From Zingiber officinale (lineage: Eukaryota; Streptophyta; Magnoliopsida; Zingiberales; Zingiberaceae), in assembly GCF_018446385.1 (NCBI RefSeq), contig NC_055990.1, positions 26,435,891-26,499,890 on the forward strand: DNA of 64,000 nt. Reading direction: 5' to 3'. Numbering within the stretch: position 1 is the stretch's first letter; the number at the start of each line of letters is the position of its first letter. Positions 49,802 through 60,832 of the stretch are shown piece after piece. Position numbers and translations under genes: made by a program. The notes under the pieces are model-generated. The model was not told the origin of the DNA and did no database searches. It was given only the letters and a program-made list of their open reading frames with translations.

Positions 49802-52390
49802 TGTTGGAATGTATACTAAAAGCCTATCTTTTGTATAAACATTTATTTAGAAATAAAGAATCACATTGGTCAAATGTCTTCATTTATATACTAAGTGTAG
49901 TTGTTCAATTATTTTATATTGTAGATAACATGGTGTGTGGTGTCACACAGAAGATCATGTTATCAGTTCTTTATAAATTATAAACAGTTGCTACGACTAA
50001 GATGGATAGGAACAAACCATTGGAATAGTCGTAGTGTAATTTGGTATTAATTTATCTTGACTTTAAAATTATACTAGTACACTCAGAGTATATTGAGCTA
50101 AACCATTTAAGGTAAGTTCTTTTTATACTGACTTAATAAAAGAACTAGACCTTTGTTATTATGGAAGTGTGTGCTCTTAATCCCGATATAGTAACAAGCA
50201 CGCGTACTTAGTATTTATTTCTTTGACTTATCAAAAGGTGAAATTTAGCTCGATAAATCAAGAGACCCGATAAGTTGGGAAATGATATTATTTATAGTGT
50301 GTGTTGTTGATTATAGAAGAAAACTGTGTCCTAGTAATCTAGGTTGATGATGTTCCCAAAAGGAGCTCATAAGGATTGTCATGTAAACCCTGCAAGTGGA
50401 CTTAGTCTGACATGACGATAAGGTTGAGTGGTACTACTCTTGGAGCTAGATATTAATTAAGTGAGTTGTCACTAACTCATTTAATTAGTGGACATTCTTT
50501 ATCTTAAACACAGGGAGACTAACACACTCATGATAAGAAGGAGCCCAAAATATAATTTGGGATCGGTGCGGTAGTTCAATAATAATTCTTTAGTGGTATG
50601 AATTATTATTGATGAAATTAAGTTGGGTGTTCGGGGCGAACACGGGAAGCTTAATTTCATCGAGAGACCAAAACCAATTTCTCCTCTCGGTCCATATCGT
50701 AGCCTTTTATTTATAAAGTATTATATCCATCCATACCCACCTTAAGGTGGTCGGCCAAGCCTACCTTGGAGCCCAAGCTTGGGTTGGCCAAACCAAGGTG
50801 GAATGGTTACATTAGGTGGCCGACCCTAGCTTGAACTCAAGCTTGGTGTGGCCGGCCACAATGAATTAAAATGTTTTTATTTTTTTAAATCTTTCTTATG
50901 TGGAAGTCATGGTTTTAAAAGAGAGTTTAAAATTTAAATCTTTCCTTTTATAGTTTTCTACAAAAGATTTGATATCTTTTCTTATTTGTAGTTAAAAGAA
51001 ATATTTTAATTTTTTTGATAAAACTTTTCCTTTTTATAACCATCCTCATGATTTTAAAATAGAGTTTTAAAATTAAATCTTTCCTTTTATAGTTTCTACA
51101 AAAGATTAAGAAAAGATTTGATATCTTTCTTTATTTGTAGATTGAAATGAAAATTTTAATTTTAGAGAAAACTTTCCTTTTTGTAAATCATCCACATGTT
51201 TTAATAGAGAGATTTTAATTTATAAAAGTTTCCTTTTATGATCAACCATGAAGGGAATTTTAAAAAGAGAAATTTTTATTTAAAAATTTCCGGAAACAAT
51301 TTAGGAAGTTTTAATTTTGTGTTTAAAACTTTCCTTGTTTGGAGATATTAAGGTGACTGGCCATATATAGTTTGAAAGGGAAATTTTATTAAACTTTCTT
51401 TTCATTGGCAAAGAGAATAAGGAAGTTTTAATAAAACTTTCCTTATTTGCCAAGACCAAGGAATATAAAAGAGAGGATAGAGGTGCATCACCTCATAACA
51501 ATATCTCTTATATTAGTTCCTCTCTTCCTTGGTTGGTGGCCGGTCCCTCTCTTCCTCTCCCTCTCCTATTCTTCTTCCTTGGCCGGCGGCATCTGCATCT
51601 CAAGGAGCTTGGTTGGTGGCCGGATTTTGTTAGAGGAAGAAGGAGAGATAGGAGGCTTTGTTTCTAGTATCCCTTGGAGTTTGGTGGTGGTGGCCGAACC
51701 TCATATTCTCTTGGAGTTCTTGTGGTGGCCGAAACTTGCTAGGAGATGAAGGAAGCTTAGGTGGTTCTCGTCTCGGTAGATCGTCGCCCACACGACGCCC
51801 GAGATAAGAAGAGGAATACAATAGAAGATCAAGAGGTTATTGCTTACAAAGAAAGGTATAACTAGTAATTCTATTCCACATCATGCTAGTTTTCTTTGTA
51901 TAGATTTTGAAATACCAAACACAAGAGGTATATGATTCTAGGTTTCAAATTTGTGATTTGAGTTTTGTGTTTCTTTTGTTTTTCAAACTTGTGATTCGAT
52001 TGTTCCTTTTGGTTAAACCTAGGGTTATTATAAGGAAATTAAATATTAAATTTCGTTGAAAGGCTTTGTTTAGGAAGTGGTGGATGCTCTCATACCCAAG
52101 AAGGCTTAGTGCCTCGCCATGTTTAACCTGGAAGCCAATATCTGAAATTAATATTTAATTGAATTTGTAACATGGGTGGATTTGGATCAATAATGTTAAG
52201 TATCGTTTGCGATCGAAGTCTAAACCTCTAAGAATAGATAAGTTAAATTTGGAATCAATAATGTTAAGTTCCGTTTGCGATTCTTAATTTAATTTCTAAA
52301 TAATACAATACGTTGTTAGGAATGGTTTAAGACTTGTACAAAAAATTTTATACAGGGGAACCGGTACGATATTCCGAGTATCAACCAACA
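49802..52390 (+). mobile_element. Copia-type solo LTR nested in the Gypsy element
   Basis: 2.6-kb insertion with ends TGTTGGAATG...ACCAACA and a perfect 5-bp duplication TAGAG (49797-49801 and 52391-52395). The sequence style (start TGTTGGAATGTATACTAAAA, end region GGGGAACCGGTACGATATTC) is that of long Copia (SIRE-like) LTRs. No primer site, purine tract or coding part is seen, so a solo LTR left by LTR-LTR recombination is the simplest reading. Strand is inferred from the terminal words. Confidence 0.75.
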
Positions 52391-52489
52391 TAGAGCCTGA
52401 GAACTGAACGAGAGCATAACCCATGAAATCGAAGGCGCATGGAAGTGAAATTCATGAGTCGAGCAGGCGTAGAGCCCGTGAGATACTTT

Positions 52490-53650
52490 GGTCCTAAACT
52501 CGTGGAGATACTCTTGTCTGAAATCTGTGGAGATAGATCGACCCTGAACGGAGGAGATAGATACTTCAATAAGCTAGTCTGATACCAGTGGAGATTACTC
52601 GACCCCGAATGAGGGAGATAAATACTTCAATAAGCTGGTCCACGACCAATAGAGATTGCTCGACTCCGAACGAGGGAGATAGATACCTCAATAAGCTGGT
52701 CTGCGACTAATAGAGATTGCTCGACCCCGAACGGGGGAGATACATACTTCAATAAGTTGGTCCGCGACTAGTGGAGATTGCTCGACCCCGAACGGAGGAG
52801 ATAGATATCTCAATAAGTTGGTCCAAGATCAGTGGAGACTGCTCGACCCCCGAACGGGGGAGATAGATACCTCAATAAGCTGGTTCGAGACCAGTTATGA
52901 TTGCTCGACCCTGAACGGGGGAGATAGATACTTTAATAAGTTGGTATGAGACTAGTGGAGATTGCTCGACTCCGAACGGGGGAGATAGATACTTCAATAA
53001 GTTGATTCGAGACCAGTGGAGACTACTCTATCCCGAACGGGGGAGATAAGGAATCCTATAAGCTGGTCCAAGACCAGTGAAGACTGCTCGACCCCGAACG
53101 GGGGAAATAAGGAATTCGATAAGTTGGTCCAAGACCAGTGAAGATCACTCGAACCCGAACGGAAAAAATAATGAATCCGATAAGCTAGTCTAAGATTAGT
53201 GAAAATCACTCGACCTAGAATAGGGGAGATAAGGAATCCGATAAGCTGGTCTAAGACTAGCGAACACTCCTCAAACTCGAACGGGGGAAATAAGAAATCC
53301 GATAAGCTGGTCCGAGACCAGTGAAGACCGTTCGACCCCGAAAGGGGGAGATAAGAGATCCAATAAGTTGATCCGAGACCAGTGAAGACCACTTGACCCC
53401 AAATGGGAGAGATAAGAGATTCGATAAGCTAGTCCAAGACTAGTGAAGACCGCTCGACCCCAAACGGGGGAGATAAAGAATCTAATAAGCTGGTTCGAGA
53501 CCAGTGAAGACGGCTCGACCTCGAATGGGGGAGACAAGAGATCCGATAAGCTGATCCGAGACCAGTGAAGATCGCTCGACATTGAATAAGGGAGATAAAA
53601 TATCTGATAAGCTAGTTCGAGATCAATGAAGACCGTTCGACCCCGAATGG
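52490..53650 (+). repeat. About 60-bp tandem array, ~19 copies
   Basis: Repeats of about 60-61 bp with the words GCTCGACCCCGAACGGGGGAG and GATAAGCTGGTCCGAGACCAG, diverging gradually along the array. Each unit contains two small inverted repeats (CCCCGAACGGGG; TGGTCCGAGACCA). Confidence 0.9.
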
Positions 53651-54480
53651 ACGACACAGGAGTCTCTAACGCTGAGCCCATGGCTTAAATATAACTCAAA
53701 CCCGGCCAATCGACACAGAAATTTTTACCCCTGAGTCCGTGTCTCAAATATAACTTAAACTTGGCTGAGCATCTCAGGAGTCTCTACCACTGAGCCCGTG
53801 ACTCAAATATGACTCAAACCTAGCCGAGTAGCTTAGGAGTCTCTGACTCAAGGGTTTATAGTCACCGCTCGACTGTTGGTTGGTGTAGATAAGGGTTTAT
53901 AGTCGTCACTCGATTGTTGATTGATGTAGACAAGGGTTTATAGTCGCCGCTTGACTGTTGATTGACATAAACAAGGGTTTATAATCGCCGCTCGACTGTT
54001 GATTGGCATAGACAAGAGTTTATAGTTGTCGTTCGATTGTTGTATGACTCGGTCCCTCGACTCCCGAATGCCCATGGAGTCGGAGAGATAAATAACATTG
54101 ATCCCTTGACTCCTAAATTTTCACGAAGTCAAGGAAAAAATAAACTGAGCTCCAACCGTCAAAGGGAGCGAAGCCTATAACAATACGGGGGATTAGAGAC
54201 CCTACGATAGGAGGAAGCAAAGCTCCCCGGGTGGAGGCCCTAGTCTCGAATCAGAGACTAAGGCCCCTAGTATGTAATCAAAGATCGAGACCTCTAGATC
54301 TAGATCAAGAAGCGGTACCATGAGTATCCGGTCGAGAAGCTGTGTCCCTAATATCTGATCATGGAGTTGTGCCCTTGGTATCTAATCAAGGAGTTATGCC
54401 CTAAGTGTTTGACCGAGAACCTGTGTCCCTAGTGTATGATCGGAGAGTTGTGCCCTTGCTCTCTGATCGAGAAGTCTCCA
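53650..54480 (+). repeat. Three further short tandem arrays
   Basis: 53650-53850: about 3-4 copies of a 60-bp unit (GAGTCTCTACCGCTGAGCCC-like). 53850-54030: about five copies of a 41-bp unit (AAGGGTTTATAGTCGCCGCT-like). 54290-54480: about six copies of a 30-bp unit (GAGTTGTGCCCTTGGTATCT-like). Confidence 0.8.
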
Positions 54481-54699
54481 CGGATCCTATGAACGAAAGG
54501 GAAAATATATTGGAAAAATTGATTTGCTAACCGGTTGAGAATCCAGGTCAATCTCTCGACTCCCGAATACCTGTGGAGTGAGGGGAGAATATAATATGTT
54601 CGTCAAAATCCTCCGAGACCATGATGATGACAAAGAATTTCCAGATCATCCATCTTCACATTTCAAATTAGGCAAAGGTTCCCACAGATGATGCCAATA

Positions 54700-56117
54700 T
54701 GATCCTGTCGGGAATTTGAGAAGACGAAATTGTCGGTGTGATGTGGCTGGAATGCTGACCAAATCCCCATGCCCCGGAGGTGGAGGATTGATGAGTTGTC
54801 CTCTATGTTGACCAAGTCATCATAAGACCTATGGTCAATGATACCTGCAAACAGTGATCGAGTTGTCCCAGTCGTTGGCACCCCGATGCTCAAGGCGGGT
54901 TTTACGAATATATAAGGAACATGCTAATAGTAAAATTATGAAATAAATAAACAATGAGTACGGTGACGTACCTTGGCCCGAGGGGTACCCTCTGGTAGAC
55001 TGGTGAGCTGATCGTAACGCTTGGCTCGTAGGAGCTGACGGAGATGATGAGCTGTCTCAAGTTAGCCTCCTCTAATATAAAAATATAATGACGAATATAA
55101 ATGTCATTTATGAAAAGGGAAGCGATAGCCTCTCTATATCTTGGCCTACGGGGACGAGACTTTATATAGCCTGAAGGGTCGGACTGGATAGAGAGCGGAG
55201 TCGACGCAAAGCCCGAGGCAATGCAGGGTCGAATTCGAAGGCCACGTGGAGCCAAGGAGCTAGAACATATCAACGGCTCAAAGGCCGGAACCACATCGGC
55301 TCACCGGCTTGTCGGACACCACCTTGGCGCACATGCCGAACACCACATCGACTTGAAGGCTGGAGCAGATAAACAACACGGAGCCGGAACAGGCGATACA
55401 AAGCCAAAGCGAACCAAGTGGTATAGCGCCGAAATGGAATAGAGACAGCAGGAAAGTCTAAGAACCCAAGCTACGACTGCCCGGAAGGCGGCGACTGTGG
55501 AGGAGGTGGAGCCGGCGACCACTGGGAGGCGGCATCCTTTGGAGGAGGCAGCCGCTGGAGACAACAGCGCTGGAGAGGGCCCTGGGTGGGCAATAGAAGC
55601 TTCTGGAGGTGTACCAGAGGTGGCAGCGCATGGGCTGCGTGGTTTGATCGACGACGAAGGCGACATGAGGGGTAGATAGGCGAAGGAGGCGAGGCGGGGA
55701 GCGACGCTTGGCCGCTAGATGCAATGGTTGCCGGTAGGGAGTGAGGAAGAGAGGAGAGGGGTGGTCCAGTCACGGAGGCGGCAGACATCGACGTTGGATG
55801 GCGTCGGAGGCGGGACTCGCAAGAGTGAGGCAGTCTTCTTTAGCGTGAGGCGGCGGCACTAGAAAAACGCGAAGAAACGAGAGAGAGAGAGGCGTATAAG
55901 GTTTCCGACGAGGTGACGGTGAGAGCCTTCGGCGAGGCAGCACCAAACGGGGCAACGATGAGAGTGCCTCGTGGTTACGGCGGCGGCGAAAAATACGAAG
56001 CCTTCCCTTCTTTCGTCCATGCCAGACTCCTAAAAGGAGGATGTACACTAAAATGATAAAAATACCCCTCCTCTTGATTTCTTATTCCTTCTAACCCCAC
56101 AAAATATATCCGTATCA
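54700..56117 (-). repeat. 5' LTR of the Gypsy-type element
   Basis: 1418-bp LTR without the MITE. A GC-rich middle part (55480-55990) yields several spurious open frames. Confidence 0.85.
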
Positions 56118-56940
56118 ATTAGTATAAGTAATTTAATTCACAGTATTATATTCATAAGTACATTATTCAAATACAAGAAATGAACTGAATAAAAATAATT
56201 ACATGACCCTTGCACTAATGTCTACATACACTTAGCACACTTGAGTTTCAAAATTTCGCACGATATCCCTTTATATTATTTAAATACAGCAAACTGAATA
56301 AAAGTAAAAGTTACATGGAGCCCTAGTACTAACGTCTACATATACTAAACACTCTTAAGTTTCAGAATTGTGCACGATACCCCTTGGTGTTCCCAACCAA
56401 TAATGGAGCTAGATATTTTAATATTTTTATCTAATAAAATTGATTTGATGTGATTAAGTTTGCATGAAACAATTGTGATTTCAACAAATGTTCTGGTAAT
56501 GATTTGCTACGAGTTTATAATCTTACACTGAATATTTGGAGATTGTTTGAAGATCTTCGACAGTAAAGAATATTGAAATAGATTTACGTTATTAGGCAAA
56601 TAAATATTACGATACTGTCCTCTCAACTAACTGAGAAGAAAAGGCATATTAGTTTCTTGACTGACACTGCTGTTTATGCATACTGTCATCATCACTAATT
56701 TTTAAACTTGGAAGAGACTCAAGTATAACTAGACCTTAGTAAAAGATGGCACCGTACTTTACCCAAAAGGTATCTATTACAAACCCAATCAAAGAAAAGA
56801 GGAATGTAGGCTATAGAGATTTGTGTTTGAATCAAATTCTGCTCATGCTGAATTAGGTATGTGTGAAGAATTACCATGCTTTTTAGAACACGAGATGACA
56901 CATGAAACTGTATTGTATTAAATGCATGGCACATAGAACT
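56118..56940 (+). pseudogene. CAP-G pseudogene, intron-5-derived part
   Basis: Matches intron 5 of the functional CAP-G (62700-63425) over about 0.8 kb, for example TAATTTAATTCACAGTATTA and CCCAACCAATAATGGAGCTA in both. It includes about 105 bp near 56645-56755 that the parent intron lacks. It also has a two-fold internal repeat of about 110 bp that both copies share. Non-coding. Confidence 0.85.
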
Positions 56941-57201
56941 TGGATAGTGCTTCTGCTGGTGGATGCTGAAATGTTGTTAGTCATCCTTGTAGTTCATTTA
57001 TACAAATTTCATGCATCTTTAGAGAAGTGTTAAATCACTGATTTTGAGTAATTGTTCTAGATATAAAAATTAAGAATACAACATTAATTATGCCAAAATG
57101 ACCTTACAATTCTCAATTGGATGTTTGGTTCTCTTATTGAGTTTAAGAATTGTTTCATTTTCACATTTATGATGTTTCTAACATCATTTTTCACATGCAG
57201 G

Positions 57202-58634
57202 CATGCAGTTTGGATGAGGTTGATAGACTTGTGGATTTGGGATTTGAGGAGGATATAAGGGAAATATGTGATCATTTTAGATCACAAAGTCAAACCGTGC
57301 TCTTTTATGCCACCATGCCAACAAGATACAGAACTTTGCACAGAATAATTTGGTGAAATGTATGTTGGTGCATGTAGCATCAGAGGATCGAATTTGTATT
57401 TTGATAATGGTAAAAAGGTTCAAAGTTAAGTTGTAAAGTCAAGACCAGACAATTCGAAAGTTGTCAAATCTTATCATTCTTTACGTGTTATTTGCCTTTT
57501 ATTCTAACTCTGTTTTGCTAGAATATTAACACTTTGCAGGTTAGAATTTTGATTTGTTTAGTCGACCGAACGTCCAGATTGGTTGACTAAACCCCCAAGC
57601 AAACAGATCATATTTCAGCTCGTGATGAAAGTTTTGCCTAAGATCTTACCAGGAGTGGTAGCATCTAGACGGAAAGATGGGTGGATTTAGCAAGTTCAGT
57701 CAACCGATAAAGGAGATCGGTCGATCGATCAGTGTCGAGTCAAACACTGATCCCGAGATCAGTGAATCTAGATCACGTCCAACTTGACTATAAAAAGGAG
57801 TTCGACCAGCAGTTTCGAAATGATTCATTCAGAACAACTTCAGCTACTGCGTGTGCTGACTGTGCTCCGGAAATAATTCGACAACGCCCAAACATTGTTT
57901 CGACGACAATCACGCCAAAAAATCAAATTCTCCAAGTCGTCGGTAACAAATTTCTTTTTATGCAATACTTGTATACTTCAACTTTGTAATCTAAACTTGT
58001 AAAGATTTTCCAATACTATAGTGGTTGCCCAACGAAAGCGATTAACAATCACGAGCCTTAGAGTAGGAGTCGTCATAGGTTCCGAACAAAGTAAATTCTT
58101 GATGTCCTTGTTGTTTGTTTCTTACTTTCTGCTGTCTATTCTGTGTTTTGTGAAAAACAAATGTGAAAATCATGAGTGCTATTCACACCTCCTCTTCTAG
58201 CGCAACGATTCTACAACCTAGGATACTAAATGTGGAAGAGCTGGAGTAGCAAATCTTGATGTCATTCAAGAGGTTAGTATGTGAAATAAGAAGTTAAATT
58301 TATATATCTTATTGAGTTCCTCTAGAAGACACCATTGCTAGTTTTAATTTTTTGTGAGAACACAAGATGATGATATCCACGAGTATTTTCTTATCAAGGG
58401 TATTAATGTTGTTTCTATCCATAACATTCAACATAGACGATGTTGCTTCGAAGGGGCTAGAATTTCCTAACATTCAACGTATGATCAACTTTGACATGAT
58501 CAACTGAAATTGAGAATTATGTGCATCGAATTGGACGAACTAGGAGGGGGTGGGAAAACAGACATAGCCACAACATGCATAAATAAGAACCAAACAGAGA
58601 CGATGCCCCTTGACTTGAAGCACTTACTGCAGAG
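57202..58634 (+). pseudogene. DEAD-box RNA helicase (RH35-type) pseudogene, plus-strand copy
   Basis: Fragment of a helicase of the DDX41/RH35 family. It starts at the motif II region (SLDEVDRLVDLGFEEDIRE, with DEAD changed to DEVD), then motif III as YATMPT (normally SAT). After a frame change come NFAQNNLVK, then a solo LTR insertion at 57359-58215. Next are GRAGVANLDVIQE, VLIFCEN, DDIHEYFLIKGINVVSIH, a gap of about 30 residues, VASKGLEFPNIQ, and KTDIATTCINKNQTE with LDLKHLL near 58620. It lacks the N-terminal half, with several stops and frame changes. It may come from a spliced or intron-poor parent, since no introns interrupt it. Confidence 0.85.
57359..58215 (+). mobile_element. Solo LTR (Copia-like) in the helicase pseudogene
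   Basis: About 857 bp that separates LVK from the following GRAG helicase sequence. It has LTR-like ends (TGTATGTTGGTGC ... GATTCTACA), a TATA-like CTATAAAAAGG near 57788, and the late word GGAGTCGTCATAGGTTCCGA seen in plant Copia LTRs. No clear target duplication was found, so edges may be off by a few bases. Confidence 0.65.
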
Positions 58635-58809
58635 TGTCTTCTCTTTTTGGTTCTTGTTTATGAACGTTTGTCGCTATGCCTGTTTTCCCACACCTTCCAG
58701 TTCGTCAAATTCAATGTACATAATTTTCAATTTTAGTTGGCATATTAAAGTTGATCGTGTGTCGAATGTTAGGGGAGTTCATTCTCTTAGAAGCAACATC
58801 AGTGACCAC

Positions 58810-60439
58810 TGATACGGATATGATAGAGGAGGGTAGAGAAGAAATAAGGGGAAGATAGGAGGGCATTTTGGTCTTTTGACAGGCTAGGCCTTTAAGGAGA
58901 CACTGTAGCATGCATGCGAGGGGGGGCTGCTTCGTGGAGGGGACGCCGCCGCCAACAGGGGTTTCCTTCTTCCTCCCTCCCACACTCCTCACCTCGCCGG
59001 CGTCACCGGCCTCCGCCTCCTCTCCTCTCCTTTGCTCTCCCTCTCACCTAGTCACCATCTCCTCTCCTTCCCCCGTGTGACGTCGCCACCGCCGAGACTG
59101 TCTACTTCCCTTCTCTTCCTCACGATGCTCGCCGCTGCCATCATCGGACCAGCCTCCGAGCGCCCCTCGCTCCTCGCCGGCGCCGACCACAGATCTCCAC
59201 TTCTCATTCCTCCCTCTCCGACGCTGTAGCCGGAGCCGATGCCAGCCACCTCCTCTGCTTCCTCCTCGCTGCTCCGCCACCGGACCAACCAATCGTCGCC
59301 GCTCCACTATTTCTCCTCTCCGCGCCGTCACCGGCCCTCCTCCTTCGTCGCTACCTTCGAACGTCGGCCACTGTCCTCTCTCGCTGCCACCTTCGAGCAA
59401 CGCCTCGTCGGCGACGGCCACTGCTCCCTCCTTCCTCCTTTTCCTCCTCGCAACACCGCAGCCGACCTCTCTTCCTCGCAACACCGTAGCCGACCTCTCC
59501 TTGCGATACCGTAGCCGGATTCTCCCTGTACACAGTGGGATGACGACTCCACCTCTCTGTTTGCATGGTGGTAGTCCATATGTCCCCTCCTTTTCGGCAC
59601 ACCCTTAGTTGCCGTCGGCCGACCCACGATTTTTGTTGACTGCACAACGGTGGTCATGCTCCGATCCGCGCTGTAGTACGTTTCAACGTCGATCTGGTAG
59701 CCGATCCACGCCGCTATGCGCTTTCGGCGCTGAGCTGGCCATCGAGCTAGTATGGTGTTCCGACCTTCGAGTCGCGGTTATATTTCAGCCTATGTGATTC
59801 GTGTTCAGCTTCCTTGGTGTTAGTATGTCCCGGCCTGCGTGCCGATCCAGCATCCCGGCTTGCGTGCCGACCCAGCGTCACGGCCTGCGTGCCGATCTTG
59901 TGTGCCGGCCTGCGTGCCGATCTCATGTCTCGGCCTGCGTGCCGATCTTGGGTCCCGGCCTGCGTGCCGGTGTCGTATCCCGGTCTGCGTACCGGTGCTT
60001 TTTCCCGGTCTGCGTGTCGTTATTATCTCCCGACCTGCAGCTCATCTTTCGGCTCTGCACCTCGTTCGGCTCTTCACCGTCAGATCCAGCCTGATCAGAA
60101 TCATCTACTCTTTCGGGTCGCGACAACTCAAGCCGCGTCCTATCCGAGGGCGCCCCCTGGGCCAGGGTACATCCCTCGTTCATATTTCATATGCATTTTC
60201 ATTATTTCATGGCTTAGTCTTGTACTCATATATTCGTTGGATCTGCCTCGAGCATCGGGGTACCGGAGGCCGGGTCAACCCGGTCGCTGGCTGCAGATAG
60301 CGTTGACCAGAGGACTTTTGAAGACTTGATCAACACGGGAGCCATCTCAGCACACCCCTCCTCCGGGACGTCGCGACTCAGTCAACATCTCATCCACCTC
60401 ACCCGGCGGTCCGTCCGACTCAGCTTCCGGACGGGATCA
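58810..60439 (+). mobile_element. Gypsy-type solo LTR
   Basis: 1630 bp with ends TGATACGGATATGATAG...GGACGGGATCA and a perfect 5-bp duplication ACCAC (58805-58809 and 60440-60444). The ends match those of the Gypsy element at 46425-56117, so it is a related family, here in the opposite orientation. The very GC-rich 58900-59520 part and a repeat region account for many chance open frames. No interior is present. Confidence 0.9.
59825..60045 (+). repeat. Short tandem repeat in the solo LTR
   Basis: About nine imperfect units of roughly 24-30 bp built on CCGGCCTGCGTGCCGATC. All three plus-strand frames stay open and give spurious Cys/Pro/Arg-rich peptides. Confidence 0.9.
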
Positions 60440-60793
60440 ACCACTAAAACGACTTTCTTGTAAGATTTAAAAGATAATATTGCACGTTCTCTTTCTTTTT
60501 GGTTGATCTGTTCGAAAGATGCCTTTATTATTAGAAATAAATATAAAATCTTTATCATACCCCTAAAAAACACGAATGGATATCTTGATAGTTGACTTGA
60601 TTCCAAATCATCAGAACATTTTTTTTCCGGCCAAAAATAATAAATTGAAAATTTGAACTGATAGTGAAATTCAAGGGATGTTTTTACAATTATACGGGTG
60701 GAAATGAAATTTTCACTGGAGATATACACAGGCGTGCCACGTGTTACGAGCTCACCGATTTGGGAGATGCGTCTTAAATTTAAACGAGCACTT

Positions 60794-60801
60794 TTTCCCG
60801 C
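60794..60801 (+). promoter_or_regulatory. E2F-type site upstream of CAP-G
   Basis: TTTCCCGC, the E2F consensus (TTTSSCGC), lies 32 bases before the CAP-G start codon. It is kept in the pseudogene copy near 45830. E2F sites near the start are typical of S-phase/G2 genes, which fits condensin; the regulatory role here is inference. Confidence 0.65.
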
Positions 60802-60832
60802 TCAAATCATCCCAAAAAAATTTGCATCCTCG

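Larger units (their letters stand above)
46425..56117 (-). mobile_element. Gypsy-type LTR element with tandem-repeat interior
   Basis: 9.7-kb element on the minus strand with a perfect 5-bp duplication ATTAG (46420-46424 and 56118-56122). LTRs are 46425-48803 (enlarged by a MITE) and 54700-56117, with ends TGATAC...GGATCA in element orientation. Next to the 5' LTR the complement reads TGGCATCATCTGTGGGAAC, a variant of the common plant Gypsy start. The purine tract before the 3' LTR is AAAGGGGAGGCTTG (about 48804-48818). No gag or pol could be recognised; the interior is mostly tandem repeats plus a nested solo LTR. LTRs differ by roughly 10% by eye, so it is several million years old and older than the gag-only copies. 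It looks non-coding throughout. Confidence 0.85.
58635..60545 (-). pseudogene. DEAD-box RNA helicase (RH35-type) fragment, inverted copy
   Basis: On the complement, 60545-60445 reads FEQINQKERERAILSFKSYK and KVVLV. This continues, after removing the solo LTR at 58810-60439 and one ACCAC, into VTDVASKRMNSPNIRHTI, NFNMPTKIENYVH, and GRCGKTGIAT near 58660. This is the C-terminal helicase domain (motifs V and VI region) of the same family as 57202-58634, in opposite orientation. The HRIGRTGR motif is damaged by stops. It keeps the ~30 residues missing from the plus copy, so the two are separate derivatives. Confidence 0.85.

Noticed and set aside
52994-53681. Two minus-strand frames of over 130 aa with internal repeats
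   Set aside because: They translate the 60-bp tandem array of the Gypsy interior, whose unit length keeps a frame open by chance.
55221-55788. Several overlapping frames of about 60-120 aa
   Set aside because: They lie in the GC-rich part of a Gypsy LTR, overlap on both strands, and match nothing recognisable.
59044-60329. Long open frames in all three plus-strand frames and on the minus strand
   Set aside because: GC-rich solo LTR with a short tandem repeat; the ACCAC duplication on both sides shows it is an inserted LTR, not a gene.
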